DNA of 64,000 nucleotides from assembly GCF_032884065.1 (NCBI RefSeq), contig NW_027062649.1, positions 2,711,355 through 2,775,354 of the forward strand, written 5' to 3'. The DNA comes from Artemia franciscana. Lineage: Eukaryota; Arthropoda; Branchiopoda; Anostraca; Artemiidae. The number at the start of each line of letters is the position of its first letter. Within the stretch, counting starts at the first letter, position 1. Below the pieces are notes generated by a model. That model saw nothing but the letters and a program-made list of their open reading frames with translations, did not search any database and was not told the origin of the DNA. This document shows, in pieces, positions 1-12,076 of this stretch. The position numbers were made by a program, and so were the translations under genes.

Positions 1-1668
1 GGATGCAGCATCACTTGGTGGTTTTCGAAATAGTGACTGCAAGTGGTACATCTTGTGGCTTCAACTTATTTGACCACATATCACTTTGACATAACCTGGT
101 CCAGCAGCTTCTTGGTGTCAAGTTTGGTTTAATAGCCTGTGCCTTGTTTTAAGCAAGTACATCTTCTATGGAATGTCCCTGGCTGCTCTAACAAAGAATG
201 GTTAGAGGAAAATAAATTTCCCAGGAGCCCTGTCCCTTGGGATAGTCATACCAATTAGAAGGATGGGATTTGTAGTATTTTTTTTTATTTGAAGAAGCAT
301 TTGTTCTTTATCTTTGTTCAGTAGAAAAAATAAAAAAGCTCTCATTAAAGAGCTTGAAAACTATCTTTTTTGTGTCTACATTTAGAAAGACAAAAGTTCC
401 TGCTTCTGCCTCTCCTATATTCTTGTGAATTGATGCCACTGATCAGAACCAAATTAAAAATTGTCCAAAATCTGGGGGCACCAGCATTAGGAAGCTTCCA
501 TCTCAACTTCAGAAGCCTTGAGTCACAAAATCGGCAAATTACTAAACCTAATTTAGATCCCAAACTCTGCTGACCCAAACGCTAAAGACCTACTTTTGGT
601 GAGAACCCTTTTTCTTTCTGTAAATCTGGTCTCTTTTTTTCTCCTATATTCAAGAAAAATTTTGTATACACATAAAGCTTCAGGGGTTATGAAAATAGGG
701 ATAGGCTTATATTTCTACCAGCATAGTAGTTTATATTGCCAGTTTTACCAATTCAACAATTTATGTTAAAGTTTTTATCTTGATTTCAATGTGCAGATCA
801 AAGAGTCAGGTTGAGTCTTCACTTCTGTAAGGTATGATTGTTCTCCATCTGGTGCCATTCTTAGTACTAAGCAAAAACTTTAAAAAATAGCTGAGTGTAT
901 TACCTCCATAGAAGGCAAAAACCAAGAGAGAAAGAGAGAACTTGTCCCTGGGGGTCAGCAGGACCCAGTGGTTTGTGCACACATCCTGTGGGTTACAAAC
1001 TGTCTGCCAGTCATGGGTTAAATTGCAAGGTGACTTAGAACACCATTGTGGGAAGATCCTCTATAAGAGGCCAACTAAAGCAGGGAATAAGATCAAAATC
1101 TATGGACAATGGCTTCTGCACAGGGCTGTCTTGACCCTGTTTGGTTACACACCAGGCTGGGGACCTTTTGGTTAACTCTATTCCCCTTAAGGAGTGGCAC
1201 CACTCATTGAAACTATAGCTTAATAAAGAACACAACATTTGCATGGGATTATGATTAATAGCTAATTATTCTGGGCTTAGTCTGTTTTGGCAGGCATTTT
1301 TGGGTTGAAGAACCTCTTCCTAGTTAATTTATCTACTATTGGTTACTTCCCTGTAGTAGCATTACATTTGTAGGTACAAATATATAATGAAATGGAGGCA
1401 ATAGACTTCAAGTTTTGTTTTCAGGATTTTGACTCTTGTTGATAGAAGAGCATTGTCAAGTGCTAAAAATCCTGTTGTGACCAAGTTGTGACCAGGATTG
1501 AAAAAAGCCTCCATTACACTGGAGGTCCCAGACTTCTTGCTGTCTGGTTCTAAGCCAGCTTAAGCACTTTGGTATAGATGTGAGAAGATGTGTTGGATCC
1601 CATCCTGCCCTGGCTCCCAGGACCATTGCCTTTCCTGAGGCGAAAAAATTACAATGATTTGAAGAAAT
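1..1668. other. No recognisable gene
   Basis: AT-rich sequence with only short open frames (up to 77 codons) and no domain, splice pattern or repeat that I recognise. The short frames at 942-1175 and 1035-1244 overlap on opposite strands and look like chance. Confidence 0.6.
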
Positions 1669-3594
1669 ATGAAAATTGTAACTTGGAATTTTACAATGTC
1701 AAAAATTAAAGATTGTATCAGTATTTTGACTGATGAATTCAGATGCTTCAAACTTGACTTATTTGGAGTTTCAGAAACCCATATTACAGGGGTAGGAAGA
1801 ATGAAATTAGGTGATATAGATTTTATTTACTTGGATAGGAAAGATGGGAACCCCTACATGGAGTATAGAGACGGAAAGTAGGGTTCAGATGAATAAGGAT
1901 GCTGCAAAGTCCTATTTAGACAGGAAGGTATTAATAATATAATACTAATTGCTCATTTTATGAATAAAAAGTGTAGGGTTTCAGCTGTAGTAGTATATTC
2001 CCTTTTACAACTGACAGACAGAGATACTAGTGACTTGTAAAAACTTTCTTACGGTTTCAGTAACAAATAGACAGGCCCCAGGTAGAAATATAGTGTTTTT
2101 ATTTTGAGATTTTAACACCTAGGTTTGTAAAAATAGGGGTAAAGGGTATCCTAGTCTAGAAGGATTCGGTACAAGAAAAGAAAACAGTGATGGCTACAGA
2201 CTGCTGCAATTTTGTTAGTATAACAATCTAGTTATAACCAATACAGTATTTGGTTATAAAATCGCCCCATAAGTTAATGTGATATTCACATGACAGTAAG
2301 ACAGCTGACCTTATTGATTATGTTATTGTAAACCAAAGACTGGCAAGATCAGTACAAGATACTGGGTACATAAGAGTGGTATTATTGATGTTAAAACTGA
2401 AGATCACCATTCAACATCTAGTAGTTTCTAGGGTTAATTTAAAGTTGAAATTTCAAAAGGGTAACTGCCTTCCAGGATGTTATGATGTTTATAGACTCCA
2501 GAATGAAAATTTGAGAGAAACTTTGCAGGAATAGTTGAATACTAATCTGGAGATATTATAATTTGACAATATAGAAGATGGATGGAATAATTTTAGGAAA
2601 ATAATTTGTGAAGTTGCTGATGGTGTCTTAGCAAAGAAAGCCAAGAATGCAGCTAGGGATGTTAGTAAAGATACTTTATGTTTAATAGAGAATAGAATGG
2701 GCTTATACAAGAATTATCTTAGTGATAGATTAGAGGAATGTATGCAGAATAGATAAAACATTAAAATATGAACTAAGGAGCTGCGGAGTTGAGACCACAG
2801 ACAAAATTGCTGAGTGTATGGAAGATGCAGCTAGATGACATGATAGTAAAATATTGTACTGGCATGTAAATAAATTGAGAGGGAATAGTTGCTCTGGACT
2901 TGTCCTAGTTGAAGATAGGTACAGTGCTACAATTAGCAATAAGGGAAATGTTGAAGGGAGATGGGCAGTACATTTTGTGAATATGCTGAACCAGAATAGA
3001 GATACAGGAAAAGATTTAGAGGAAAATAAAAAAGTTTGTGACATGTTGGATGTGAAAGAAGATTTATTTTGCAAGGAAGAACTCGCTACAGTACCAAAAG
3101 AATAAAAATAAAATAAAAAGGCCCAAGATGCTGATATTGTGGTAAATGGATTTCTCAAATATGGTGGCTTTGAGGTTAGAAATCAGCTACTGAAAATTTT
3201 GAGTATGATCTTTGAACAAGGGGAATAACCTAGCAATTTTAGGGAAACTAATTAAACTCCCAGCATAAGAAAGGTGATAAGAGTGAGTGGGGTAACTACA
3301 GAGGCATTCGATTGGTCTTTGTAGATAGCAAATTGCTTACTATGATGATATTTCTTAGACTGAGAGATGCTGTAGACAAAGTTCCAAGAGAAGAGCATTG
3401 CAGTTTTAGGAAGGGTAGAAAATGTGTTGACTGATTTTTCAGTCTTTGGTTAAGAATTGAGAAATGCCTGAGTCATCAAACAGCTTAAGTCCTCAGTTTT
3501 ATACATTATGAGTAGGTGTTTGATTCAGCTGATTGAAGAAATTTAGTGAAATTCTTATCCTTCTATAGTATACCAGACAAATACTTTAAAGCAA
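1669..3594 (+). pseudogene. RTE-like LINE, 5' portion (endonuclease and start of RT), decayed
   Basis: Remnant of a non-LTR retrotransposon polyprotein. The first 70 codons (1669-1881) read MKIVTWNFTMSK then FGVSETHITGVGRMKLG, the opening of an APE-type endonuclease in the style of RTE elements and the related 'craniofacial development protein 2-like' proteins. After many stops and frameshifts, RT blocks are readable: a NYRGIRLV-like block near 3295-3320 and LRDAVDKVPREEHCSFRKGRK near 3360-3420. The 3' half of the same element resumes at 9465, so this is the upstream part of one copy split by a later LINE. Sister fragments lie at 39886, 43847 and 57570. Non-functional. RTE clade is inferred from remembered family style. 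Confidence 0.8.
3588..3594. repeat. Target-site duplication AAAGCAA, left copy
   Basis: AAAGCAA occurs here and again at 9465-9471, exactly where the RTE-like reading is broken and resumes. Removing the intervening DNA and one copy joins an RT frame reading approximately IPDKYFKAISAIHF, which matches the sister fragment at 45055-45090 (IPDKHIKVVSAMYK). Confidence 0.75.
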
Positions 3595-4130
3595 AAATTG
3601 ATTTCTTGGTGCAAGCATTGTCAAACCTGTAGTATGACCTTGATGAAATGCAACAAATTAGTAAGTCTTCCTGTGTAGTTATTCACCACCTACCTGGTCT
3701 GAAAGAAGCAACAAGGCATCACACAAATTATGTTTTAGACTTAATAACAAACAGGCTAGTTCTATGATTGGTGTCTGAGTCAGATATTGTGAATGTTAAT
3801 ATTTTGGGAAAGCCCAGTAGTTGCAGAATCCCACCAGTTAAAGTCAGATTTAAAAGCTCAACAGTTGCAAGAAAAGTATTGAAAAATCAGAGCAAGCTGA
3901 AAGGATCGCAATGTTTTGTAAGTGAAAGCCTTACTCATCCTAGACAGGAAGCTCTAAATGCTGCTAGAGATGTAGTGGGCATGAGAAATGCTTGGTCAGT
4001 GCAGGGCTGTATCTTTGTACAGTCTGGTGATCAAGTAGTTAGAATCAAGGAACTACCAGAAGTTGTCTTGCTGAGCTGTCTTCAAGAAGCCAGGGTTCTG
4101 GCTAATAGACAGGAGAGTGATTAAACTGTC
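3595..4130 (+). pseudogene. LINE ORF1, RRM-like nucleic-acid-binding protein, 5' truncated
   Basis: This reads as the C-terminal part of a LINE ORF1 protein. One frame runs from about 3660 (SSCVVIHHLPGLKEATRH) through an in-frame TGA at 3765-3767 and on to the stop after codon ESD at about 4122-4124. Blocks such as VNILGKPSS, PPVKVRFKSSTVARKVLK and LKGSQCFVSESLTHPRQEAL match the usual RRM-plus-C-terminal layout of ORF1 in Jockey, CR1 and L2-type LINEs. That protein binds the element RNA. ORF2 endonuclease follows about 200 bp downstream, as expected for one two-ORF element. The single stop and missing N-terminus make it a pseudogene. Confidence 0.7.
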
Positions 4131-4297
4131 TTGGTGAGAGTAAGGCGAATTTTTTGTTTCAAAATGTCTCGGCTGACTCATAGACTATCTGATCTTGGAG
4201 GAAATCACTTTAATTTAGCTAGTATATATGAACAAGGGCTTTATGTTGTGATGGTGGGAATGAAAAAGTAAGTTCAGATCTAAAAATTTCTGTTTCT

Positions 4298-5523
4298 ATG
4301 TACATTAGTCCCTGGTGTCTGAGGCAAATTAAATTATTAAGTGATCTTGTTGTAGCCACGCATAATTGTCAGGGGCTTGAAACTGCATTAGATACACTAC
4401 CTACCACAGTTAATGAAAATGATCTTTGTTTTGATGTGATATCTCTGACTGAGACTTTCTTGAGTGAAATCTCACCTTTAAGTTTGTATTCATTAGGAGG
4501 TTATTCTTTTTACTATAAAAATAGAAGGCAGATGTGAAAAGGTGGATTACGAATTTATGTGCAGGATGATATTTCTGCAACTGTAGAAGATAGTTTAGGT
4601 GTCTGGGTGGAAGGTCTGTTAGGGTCTTTTGTTGTTAATGTAAAAAAAATATGACTTCGAAATTTTGGTTGCTATTATTTACAGGACACCTAGTTCTAAC
4701 CCCTTAGAAACATCTCAATATTTTGAGGACCTTTGTCTGAATTTAGGGTTGTGTAAAAAGCCGTGGATGCTAATGGGAGATTTTAACCATAATTTGCTGG
4801 AGCTCAGCAATAATATGAGTGCGGAATTTTTAACAAATATGCTATCATTAGTTTTCTCCCGTCAATTAACATGTACACACTAATCACAGAACGCACGGAC
4901 ATGGTTATTGATAACATATTAATTAGTGAATATATTTGTGACCAGCTGAAATCATCAAATGTGCTAATTGCGCCAGGTTTGAATCATCTACTTGCATGTC
5001 TAGTGATGTTGCTTATTGATTTATGATCATATCCAAATGATCAACATAAAATTGAAGAATAAATATTTGTTTTCAATGGACCAAATTTGAATAAATTAAA
5101 AGATCATTTAGGAAAACTAGGATGGAGCAATGTTTTGAGTCAGAATGACCCTGAAGTAAGTTGTGTTTTGTTTTCTGATAAGATTCGTGAAACAATGTAT
5201 GAGTGTTGAAATATTGAAGGACGACACGAAAATTGATCAAGAAAGAAAAACGATTTTAAACCTCCGTTGTTAACAAATGAATTACAAAACATGATAAAAT
5301 TAAGAAACAAGCCTTATAGTAGAATGTTGAAAAACCCATTGAATGAAAATCGACATTTTTTTGTTAGTTTTCGAAATGTTGTCAATAAGAAGAAACGAGA
5401 TACCAAGAAGAATTTTTTTAAATGCTTTTGAACTTTCAAAGAATGATGTATCTTCAATGTGGAAAATTATTGATTAAATTTTGAGGCCAAATAAACATAA
5501 AGATAATAAGATCCTTAAGGAGG
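4298..5523 (+). pseudogene. LINE ORF2, endonuclease half, interrupted by family A element
   Basis: First half of the LINE ORF2 belonging with the ORF1 remnant at 3595. The endonuclease is readable as VVATHNCQGLETALD, VISLTETFLSE, then after a stop GGLRIYVQDDI, a frameshift near 4650, VAIIYRTPSSNP and WMLMGDFNHNLLEL (the GDFN metal-binding block). Beyond 5000 the linker is heavily mutated but still gives SSMWKII and NKILKEV up to 5523. There the frame is broken by the family A insertion and resumes at 7227. Dead copy. Confidence 0.8.
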
Positions 5524-5540
5524 TTAAATAAAAGGAGATT

Positions 5541-5789
5541 TAACTGAAAGTAAGGAGCGAGATTAAAACTTAAAACAAACAGAAATTACTCCGTATATGA
5601 AATGGGTTGTCCCCTCCGCAATCCCTCGCTCTTTACGCTAAAGTTTTTAACTGTTTTAAAAAGTAGAATTGTGGCAAACAGTCAAACTTTAGCGTAAAGA
5701 GCGAGGGATTGCAGAGGGGACAACTCATTTCATATACGGAGTGATTTCCGTTCTTTTTAAGTTTTAATGTCGCTCCTTACTTTCAGTTA
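5541..5789. repeat. 249-bp palindrome of A1
   Basis: Near-perfect inverted repeat with arms of roughly 105 bp and a loop of about 37 bp containing AAAAAGTAGAATTGTG. The inner stem carries GCTCTTTACGCTAAAG and its complement. The unit also measures 249 bp in A2 and A3. Confidence 0.9.
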
Positions 5790-6235
5790 AAAAAAACTAT
5801 TTTTTTATTTAATTTCTGGACGTTTTTGAATTAATGCTGTTTGATTTTGGTTCTCCACACATAAATTATTAAAATTAAATTTGCATATTAATTCTTTTTT
5901 TGGCTAAATGGCTTTCTCTTAGTTTTGATCAGACGATTTTGAGAAATAAGGGGTGGGGAAGGAGGCCTGGCTGCCCTCCAGTTTTTTGGTTACTTAAAAA
6001 GGCAACTAGAACTTTTAATTTTTAACGAACTTTTTTATTAGTAAAAAAATATACGTAACTTAAGAATTAACTTACTTAACAACCTTTTATATTCTTATAT
6101 TTTTATTATGTATATGGGGGGGTTTGTCCCCTCGTTAATACCTCGATCTTAACACTAAATCTTAAGTTTTGTCCCAATTCTTTAAGAATGACCCCTGAAT
6201 CAGAAAGGCCATAGAATAAATAGTTGAAATTACTA

Positions 6236-6309
6236 AAAAATACTTTAGCATAAAGAGTGAGGTATTTATCTCCTCCTAAATACCTCACTCTTTATGCTAA
6301 AGTATTTTT
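6236..6309. repeat. Perfect 33-bp stem hairpin in second module of A1
   Basis: Left arm 6236-6268 and right arm 6277-6309 are exact reverse complements around the 8-nt loop TCTCCTCC. The arm contains CTTTAGCATAAAGAG, a variant of the core stem in the first palindrome, which supports duplication of one module into two. Confidence 0.9.
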
Positions 6310-7226
6310 AGAACCCTCATATTCGTAATAATCTCTGTTAGTTTTAAGTTTTAATGCTACTCCTTACTTTCAATTGAAAAAAACTTTTTCATGTTTATTT
6401 TTTCATTGTTTTTTTATAGTAATGCTAGAAAATCTCGTGCCCTTTTCATTGAATCTCTCTTCCCCCATGACATATTCCTTCAAGGAAAGATCCTCCCACA
6501 TAGGCCCCTCCCCTCAACCCCACCCCAAAACCAAAAAAAAATCCCCCTGAAAACGTCTGTACACTTCCCAATTACCATTACTGTATGTAAACACTAAGTT
6601 TGTAACTTGCAGCCCCTCCTCCAGGGACTGTGGGGGAGTAAGTCATCCCCAAAGATATAGTTATTATAGTTTTCAACTATGCGGAACAAAAGGGCTTTCT
6701 CAAAATTTTGATCCATTGACTTACGGAAAGAATGAGCGTGGGAGGGGGCCTAGATGCCCTTCAATTTTTTTAGATCACTTAAAAACGGCACTAGAACTTT
6801 TCATTTCCGTTAGAATGAGCCCTCTTGCAACATTCTAGGACCACTTGGTCGATAGGATAAAAAAAACACGTACCCGTGATCTTTCTTCTGGCAAAAAATA
6901 CGAAATTCCAAATTTTTGTAGATAGGAGCTCAAAATTTTTGCTATAGGGTTCTCTGATACACTGAATGCGATGGTGTGATTTTCGTTAAGATTCTATGAC
7001 TTTTAGGGGGTGTTTCCCCATACTTTCCATAATAAGGCGAGTTTTCCCAAGCTCGTAACTTTTGATGACAAAGACTAAATTTGATGAAACTTATATATTT
7101 AAAATCAGCATGAAAATTCGATTCTATTGATGTATCTTTTAGCATCAAAATTTCGTTTTTTAGAGTTTTGTTAGACTGTTGAGCCAGGTCGCTCCTTGCT
7201 ACAGTTCGTTACCACGAACAGTTTGA

Positions 7227-8870
7227 TAGTTAACCCGAATGGGAAAAGATTAAGAAATGATCAATCTATAGCTTATAATTTGTTTTACAGAGATTGATCA
7301 AATTATTTCGTCACTGTTTGATAGTTGTATTAGTTTAGAAGATGAAAGTCAAATTTCCTCAAATTTTAATGCTGGCAGTATATTTGTTTTTGAATCGGTG
7401 TCTGCAAATGGCTTGAAGAAGATAGTGAATTCTTTTGGACCGTCAGAGACTCCTGGAATTGATTACGTGCCGAAACAAGTTCTGAACCATGTTTTGCTGG
7501 TGATATCCCATATTTTGATTTTTTATTCAAATTGTCTTTCAAGAAAGAATTGTTCCAAAAACTCTAAAGAAAACCCGTATTATACCTCTGTATAAGTACA
7601 GAAATAAGGAAGGGATAAATAATTACCGCCCTATTTCAATTCTCCCAGTTACTTCAAAGATTTTTGAAAAATAATGCATGATAAAATTAGTGAATTTGCA
7701 GAAGAAAAAAAAATAATACCACCTAGCCAATATGGATTTCGGAAAGGGTATTCGACAGATCATGCGACCCATTTTATTTGTAAAGTGAAAGATATTCTAG
7801 ACAAGAGATTTTATAATTCAGGCTTATTTATTTGCCTGTCAAAAGCATTTGATACAGTAATCCATAATATTTTAGTTAGAAAGTTAAAGAAATATAAATT
7901 TCTACCGTGTATTGTTAGTTGGATTGAGTCATACCTACTGGATAGGTCACAGGTGGTTATTGTTGGACCATAAAGATCACAAAAGCACCTAATAACTTGC
8001 AGTATTCCACAGGAGTCAATTTTAGGGCCACTCCATTACTTCATTTATACCGCGGATATAGGAAATTTGATGAAAGATTGTTTGACAATATCATTTGCGG
8101 ATGATGCAGTTTCGTTATTCTGAGCTTTAAGTGTTGAAACCCTTTTAGCCGTTTATTGATTAATATTAAAAAAAAATTAAATGATTTTTCCTACTACTAA
8201 AAAAAGGTAAACACTGAACCATCTTTAACAGCTGATGAACATTTGATAGATAGGGTTTCAAAATTTAAATATTTAGGTGTAATTATTGATGAATTATTGT
8301 CATGGAAAGAAACATATAAATTAACTATTGTATAAAAATTGCAAGAGGAGTTGGGATTCTGTATAGACTGAACAATTTCCCTCTTCAAAAATTTTTGCAA
8401 ACCCTTTTTTTTACTTTTGTTTATCCTTATATTCAGTATACTTGTTATGTTTTGGCTAATTCTTTCAGTTATAATTGAAAGACAATTCAAGCTTAAAAAA
8501 TAGAGCTGTAAAGTCAATCTATTTTAATAAGAAAATCTTCTTGAAACCAGTTACTAACAGTAAGACATTTTTGCCAGTTCCAAACTGCAGCATTCGTGTA
8601 TAAATACTTAAATAGTCTAGCACTCTTGGGACTAACACAACTTGTCCTTTTTCATTTATCGTCATATTATCATGCTTATCCAATGTCGTCATCTACACGT
8701 TTTTCTCTTATTTTGAATATTTGTCACACGCAAAGAGCAGCTTTTTCTATAAAATACGCTGGATTGAAATTATGGAACAGTATTCGGCTGGAATTAAACG
8801 ATTCTGTTTCATATCCGTCGTTTCGATACAATTATAAAAAACATCTTCTTTCTACTAGTACAAATGAATA
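7227..8870 (+). pseudogene. LINE ORF2, reverse transcriptase half, decayed
   Basis: Continuation of the ORF2 begun at 4298. RT motifs are legible across several frames: NNYRPISILPVTSKIFEK at about 7620-7670, QYGFRKGYSTDHATHF (7730), FICLSKAFDTVIHN (7830, the catalytic-aspartate block), SIPQESILGPL (8000) and SFADDAVSLF (8090, the FADD active site). The C-terminal tail at 8596-8871 includes AGLKLWNSIRLELNDSVSYPSFRYNYKKHL, the conserved end of CR1/Jockey-type ORF2. Stops at about 7593, 7971 and 8120 and several frameshifts inactivate it. Confidence 0.85.
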
Positions 8871-8871
8871 A

Positions 8872-9464
8872 TTTTCTTTTTTTTTGCCTTTTTTCAGTCT
8901 TCTTTAGTGCCTTTTCAGTTGTGCCTTTTTTCAGTGTTTATTAGTGCCTTTTTTTCAGTCTTCTGTCTGTTTCAAATTTTATCACTTTGTTTCACGTTCT
9001 GTCGACAATAAGGGAGCCTGGGTAGAGAATTTAAAGTGCCGAAACCCTATAGGCAAGTGTGTATTCTCCTGATGAGCCCTTGTGTTGGGTTGTTGCCTCT
9101 GAATTATTTGTCTTTGCTGTTTTTATTGTTTGGTAAATGACGACTTATACTTATTGACGACTCGACTGCCTGTCCATGGATTATTCTTTATGGTTGATTG
9201 TGTATGGCTATGCTGTTTGACCTATGTGATTGTATGGATGAGTAGGGTTAAGGTCTCATTCAAGTGCTGATCTATATTAATCACTAATGTAGGAAAACAG
9301 TCTTCCTTTTCTCCTTCTGTCTTCCTTTTTTTTAATGTGTTTGTGCTGTTGCATTGTTGCATTGGTGATTTCTCTTTTCATTATATTAAAATGAATACTC
9401 CACGTTCTCCAGTCGCTGGAGTTGTGTTTTATTTGTGTGTTTACATTCAATAAAGTTAAAGTTC
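8872..9464 (+). mobile_element. 3' untranslated tail of the inserted LINE
   Basis: Non-coding sequence after the ORF2 stop with a short repeated motif (GTGCCTTTTTTCAGT, several copies at 8885-8960). It ends in CATTCAATAAAGTTAAAG just before the AAAGCAA duplication, so this is taken as the 3' end of the LINE. Confidence 0.7.
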
Positions 9465-10460
9465 AAAGCAATTAGTGCTATACACTTTTGTGGTTAGGGT
9501 AGGAAATGAGGTTAGTTGCTGGTTTCATAATAAATCAGAAATGAAGCAATGCTGTGTTCTATCCCCGTTTATATGGATCATTTTGATGGATTTCGTCTTA
9601 AACAGCACGATAAAGACAATGGGAAAACACAGCATCAAATGGAGAAGAAAAACATTCCAAGACTTAGACTATGCTGATGATTTAAGCATCCTCAATGAAA
9701 GTGTGAGAAAAATGAATGAGCTTTAGGAGGTTTTCTGAGTGCAGTGTGGTGGAAATAGGTATGAAAATTAATGTTAAGAAGACTAAGTTGCTAAGACTAG
9801 GAATTAGCAAAGGTGAAAAAGTGGAGTTCAATAACAAAAAATTGATCAAGTGGACAGCTTCATGTACATTGGTCGTATTATTTGTAAAGATAGTGCGAGC
9901 TGTGAAGATGTTAACAATAGAATAGCCAAGATATAGGGTATTATGTCACAGTTGAAAAAAGGTTGGAAGAGTAGGAAGAAAAGTCTGCAAACCAAGATTA
10001 GAATATTGGAAGCTACAGTGACGACGGTGGTGAAATATGGTTCTGAAGTATGGACACTCTGAAAAATGGAGGAGGATTTGCTATATGTTTTCTAGAGAAA
10101 TTGCCTATGGATTGTTTTGGGTACCCAGCTGACTGACTCTATTTCAAACAGTAGGCTGTACAAAAAGTGTGGTTCAGTATTGCTTTCTAGGGCTATAATC
10201 AGAGAAATGTTGAAGTTGCTAAGGCGCATTCTGTGGATGAAGTATGACAGATTCCCAAATGCTGTCTTTTTGGCAAACCATCTAAGGCTAAGTGGAAAGA
10301 AGATCATCCATGGTTGAGATGGGAAGATGTCTTAAAGAAAGATTTAAGGGAAACGGGAACATCCTGAGAGGTGTAAAGAGAGAGGTTTTGCATAGATTAG
10401 GATGGAGGAGAAGCGTGCATAGCTATGTTGGCCTCAGGTGGCTTGGTGTTATGGTGAGTT
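9465..10460 (+). pseudogene. RTE-like LINE, 3' portion (end of RT and C-terminal domain)
   Basis: Resumption of the element starting at 1669. It reads VGNEVSCWFHNKSEMKQCCV, LSPFIWIILMDFVLNS and DLDYADDLSILNES (the YADD active site, about 9660-9690), then MKINVKKTKLLRLGISKGEK, and after frameshifts the C-terminal blocks LTDSISNSRLYKKCGS, LLRRILWMKYDRFPN and NHLRLSGKK. The family tail near 10430 (AGGTGGCTTGGTGTTATGG) is followed by TAG repeats. Multiple stops. The same blocks recur at 45379-45855, 39886-40175 and 57570-57910. Confidence 0.85.
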
Positions 10461-11629
10461 TTTTTTAGTAGTAGTAGCACTAAAAGCCAAATATTTTAAG
10501 GCCAACTTTAAGGAGATGTCCTTGTACTGTCTTTCACAAATGCCGTTCCTCCTATTGATAGCAAACTTGAAAAAAATTGACCAAAGACAGCTGCAGATCA
10601 TGAGCTGCAAGTGCTAAATACAGTCATTCTAGAGGGATGGCCTGCTTCAAAAGGTCATGCCATAGCAAAATAATATAATACTGGAAAATGTTCCAGGACC
10701 TCTGAAAATACAAGGTATAATATTTAAAGGTCCCAGAATAGTCATTCTCATTATTTTACAAAACAGTTTTTTGAAGGATTTAAACTTGACAGGTGCAGAA
10801 AGGACAAAGAAAAGAGCCAAAATGATTGTTTACTGGCCAGACATCCAAAAATATATTGAGTGTTAATGTGCAATTGCAAAGCATGGGTTCAAAGAATGGC
10901 CAGTGATCAGAAAAAACTTGTGAACTGTATGCTAATTTCCCTACTTCTTTTGAAATATGATAGAGACAATCCATTCGAGTGATATAGGTAGCATTATATA
11001 ATAACTGTTGATTACTACAGCTGTTACTTTAAGGTAGACAGTTTTTACTTCAAGTAATGGGCCATAGCTGAACTGAACTCATTGGGTGGTTCCATGACAC
11101 TAGGAAAAACTCAATGTGTCAGCTCCCATTTGAAAACTGACACTGGCCCTATGAGTTACTTCCAGTGTCATTTTTAAGTAATAAGAATGCTTTTTTCAGC
11201 CAAGTAGCATTTTTTCTGCTTTTCCTGTCCTACTTCTAGGCAATATTGCACATTCCATTGTAGAGCTGAGTTATTGTATCTATAATCTAAGACTTTGGGC
11301 CTTCCTTAAGAAAACATCGAAGGCAATATTATGTTGCTTGTCACCAGGTGCTAAATGTGCTAAGTGCTAAATGCATGTTAAACAAAAATGTAGGTAAAGC
11401 TATGATATGCTAACGTTGCCTGGAAACAATTAATGTTAGTTTCTGTAGCCTAAAGCTTACCACTTTTCATTTCAGATCTGCTTGAACTTGGGACAATGCC
11501 GTAAGCATGATTTTACATTGTAACTTTATCAATCATTAAGGGGAACAAAAGCCCTATTGTGTCATTGGCTACATACGCTGGAATATGTTCCATGGAGTGG
11601 TGGTTTGTCTAAACCCCCTTAAATAGGAC
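10461..11629. other. No recognisable feature
   Basis: Unique-looking AT-rich DNA. I saw no domain, palindrome or copy of a repeat found elsewhere in the window. Confidence 0.5.
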
Positions 11630-11880
11630 GATTATAGGGAACGTCTTGAACCAAGTTATATTTTAACTCGCTTTATAACTGGCCATTCAAAACTGAATAA
11701 TTTTTTTTTTGGCATAGAATAGGCATAACTGATAGCCCAACGTGTGAATGTGGATGTATAGAAAAGTGTAAGCATGTCCTGTATGTTTTTCAAAGGGCTA
11801 ATATACTTTTTGAATTGAGAGAATACAATGTGAGCTTCCCATTCGATTTTAATTTGACTATTGGTGAAAAAAAAAAACGT
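11630..11880 (+). pseudogene. C-terminal fragment of a LINE ORF2 (CxC-type tail)
   Basis: The frame reads LEPSYILTRFITGHSKLN, then after a one-base slip in a T tract at 11701-11710, GITDSPTCECGCIEKCKHV and LYVFQRANILFELREYNV. A block of the form LTGH...SPxCxCG...KHxL is typical of the extreme C-terminus of I/Jockey-type LINE polyproteins. 200 bp of 3' tail-like sequence follows up to family A copy A2. Confidence 0.6.
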
Positions 11881-12076
11881 TAGGAAAATAATGAAGAAAT
11901 TGCTTTATAGTACAAACAGATTTGCTATTTGAAGTTACTGTCAAAGTTTTCTGAGGATGGTTTAGTTAATTGATAGTTTTTATTCTGTTTTATGTTTTTT
12001 TTTGGTAGTTCGTGTATGTATTTTAGTGGTTGTGTATAAATGTAGTTTGGGGAGTGGATAATAAAAAATGCCGTTT

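Larger units (their letters stand above)
5524..7226 (+). mobile_element. Family A palindromic element, copy A1
   Basis: A 1703-bp insertion in a LINE ORF2. It starts TTAAATAAAA and ends with a hairpin (arms ACAGTTCGT/ACGAACTGT, slightly mutated here) followed by GTTTGA. Near the ends lie the inverted motifs AGTAAGGAGCGA and GTCGCTCCTT. It contains two diverged modules, each a long palindrome followed by sequence ending ACTAGAACTTTT. No long ORF is present, so it would be non-autonomous. Joining 5523 to 7227 restores the LINE reading frame without any duplicated target. The lack of a target duplication and the terminal hairpin suggest a Helitron/Helentron-type element. That class assignment is inference. 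Confidence 0.85.

Noticed and set aside
942-1244. Overlapping short frames on both strands
   Set aside because: No splice signals, homology or composition to support coding.
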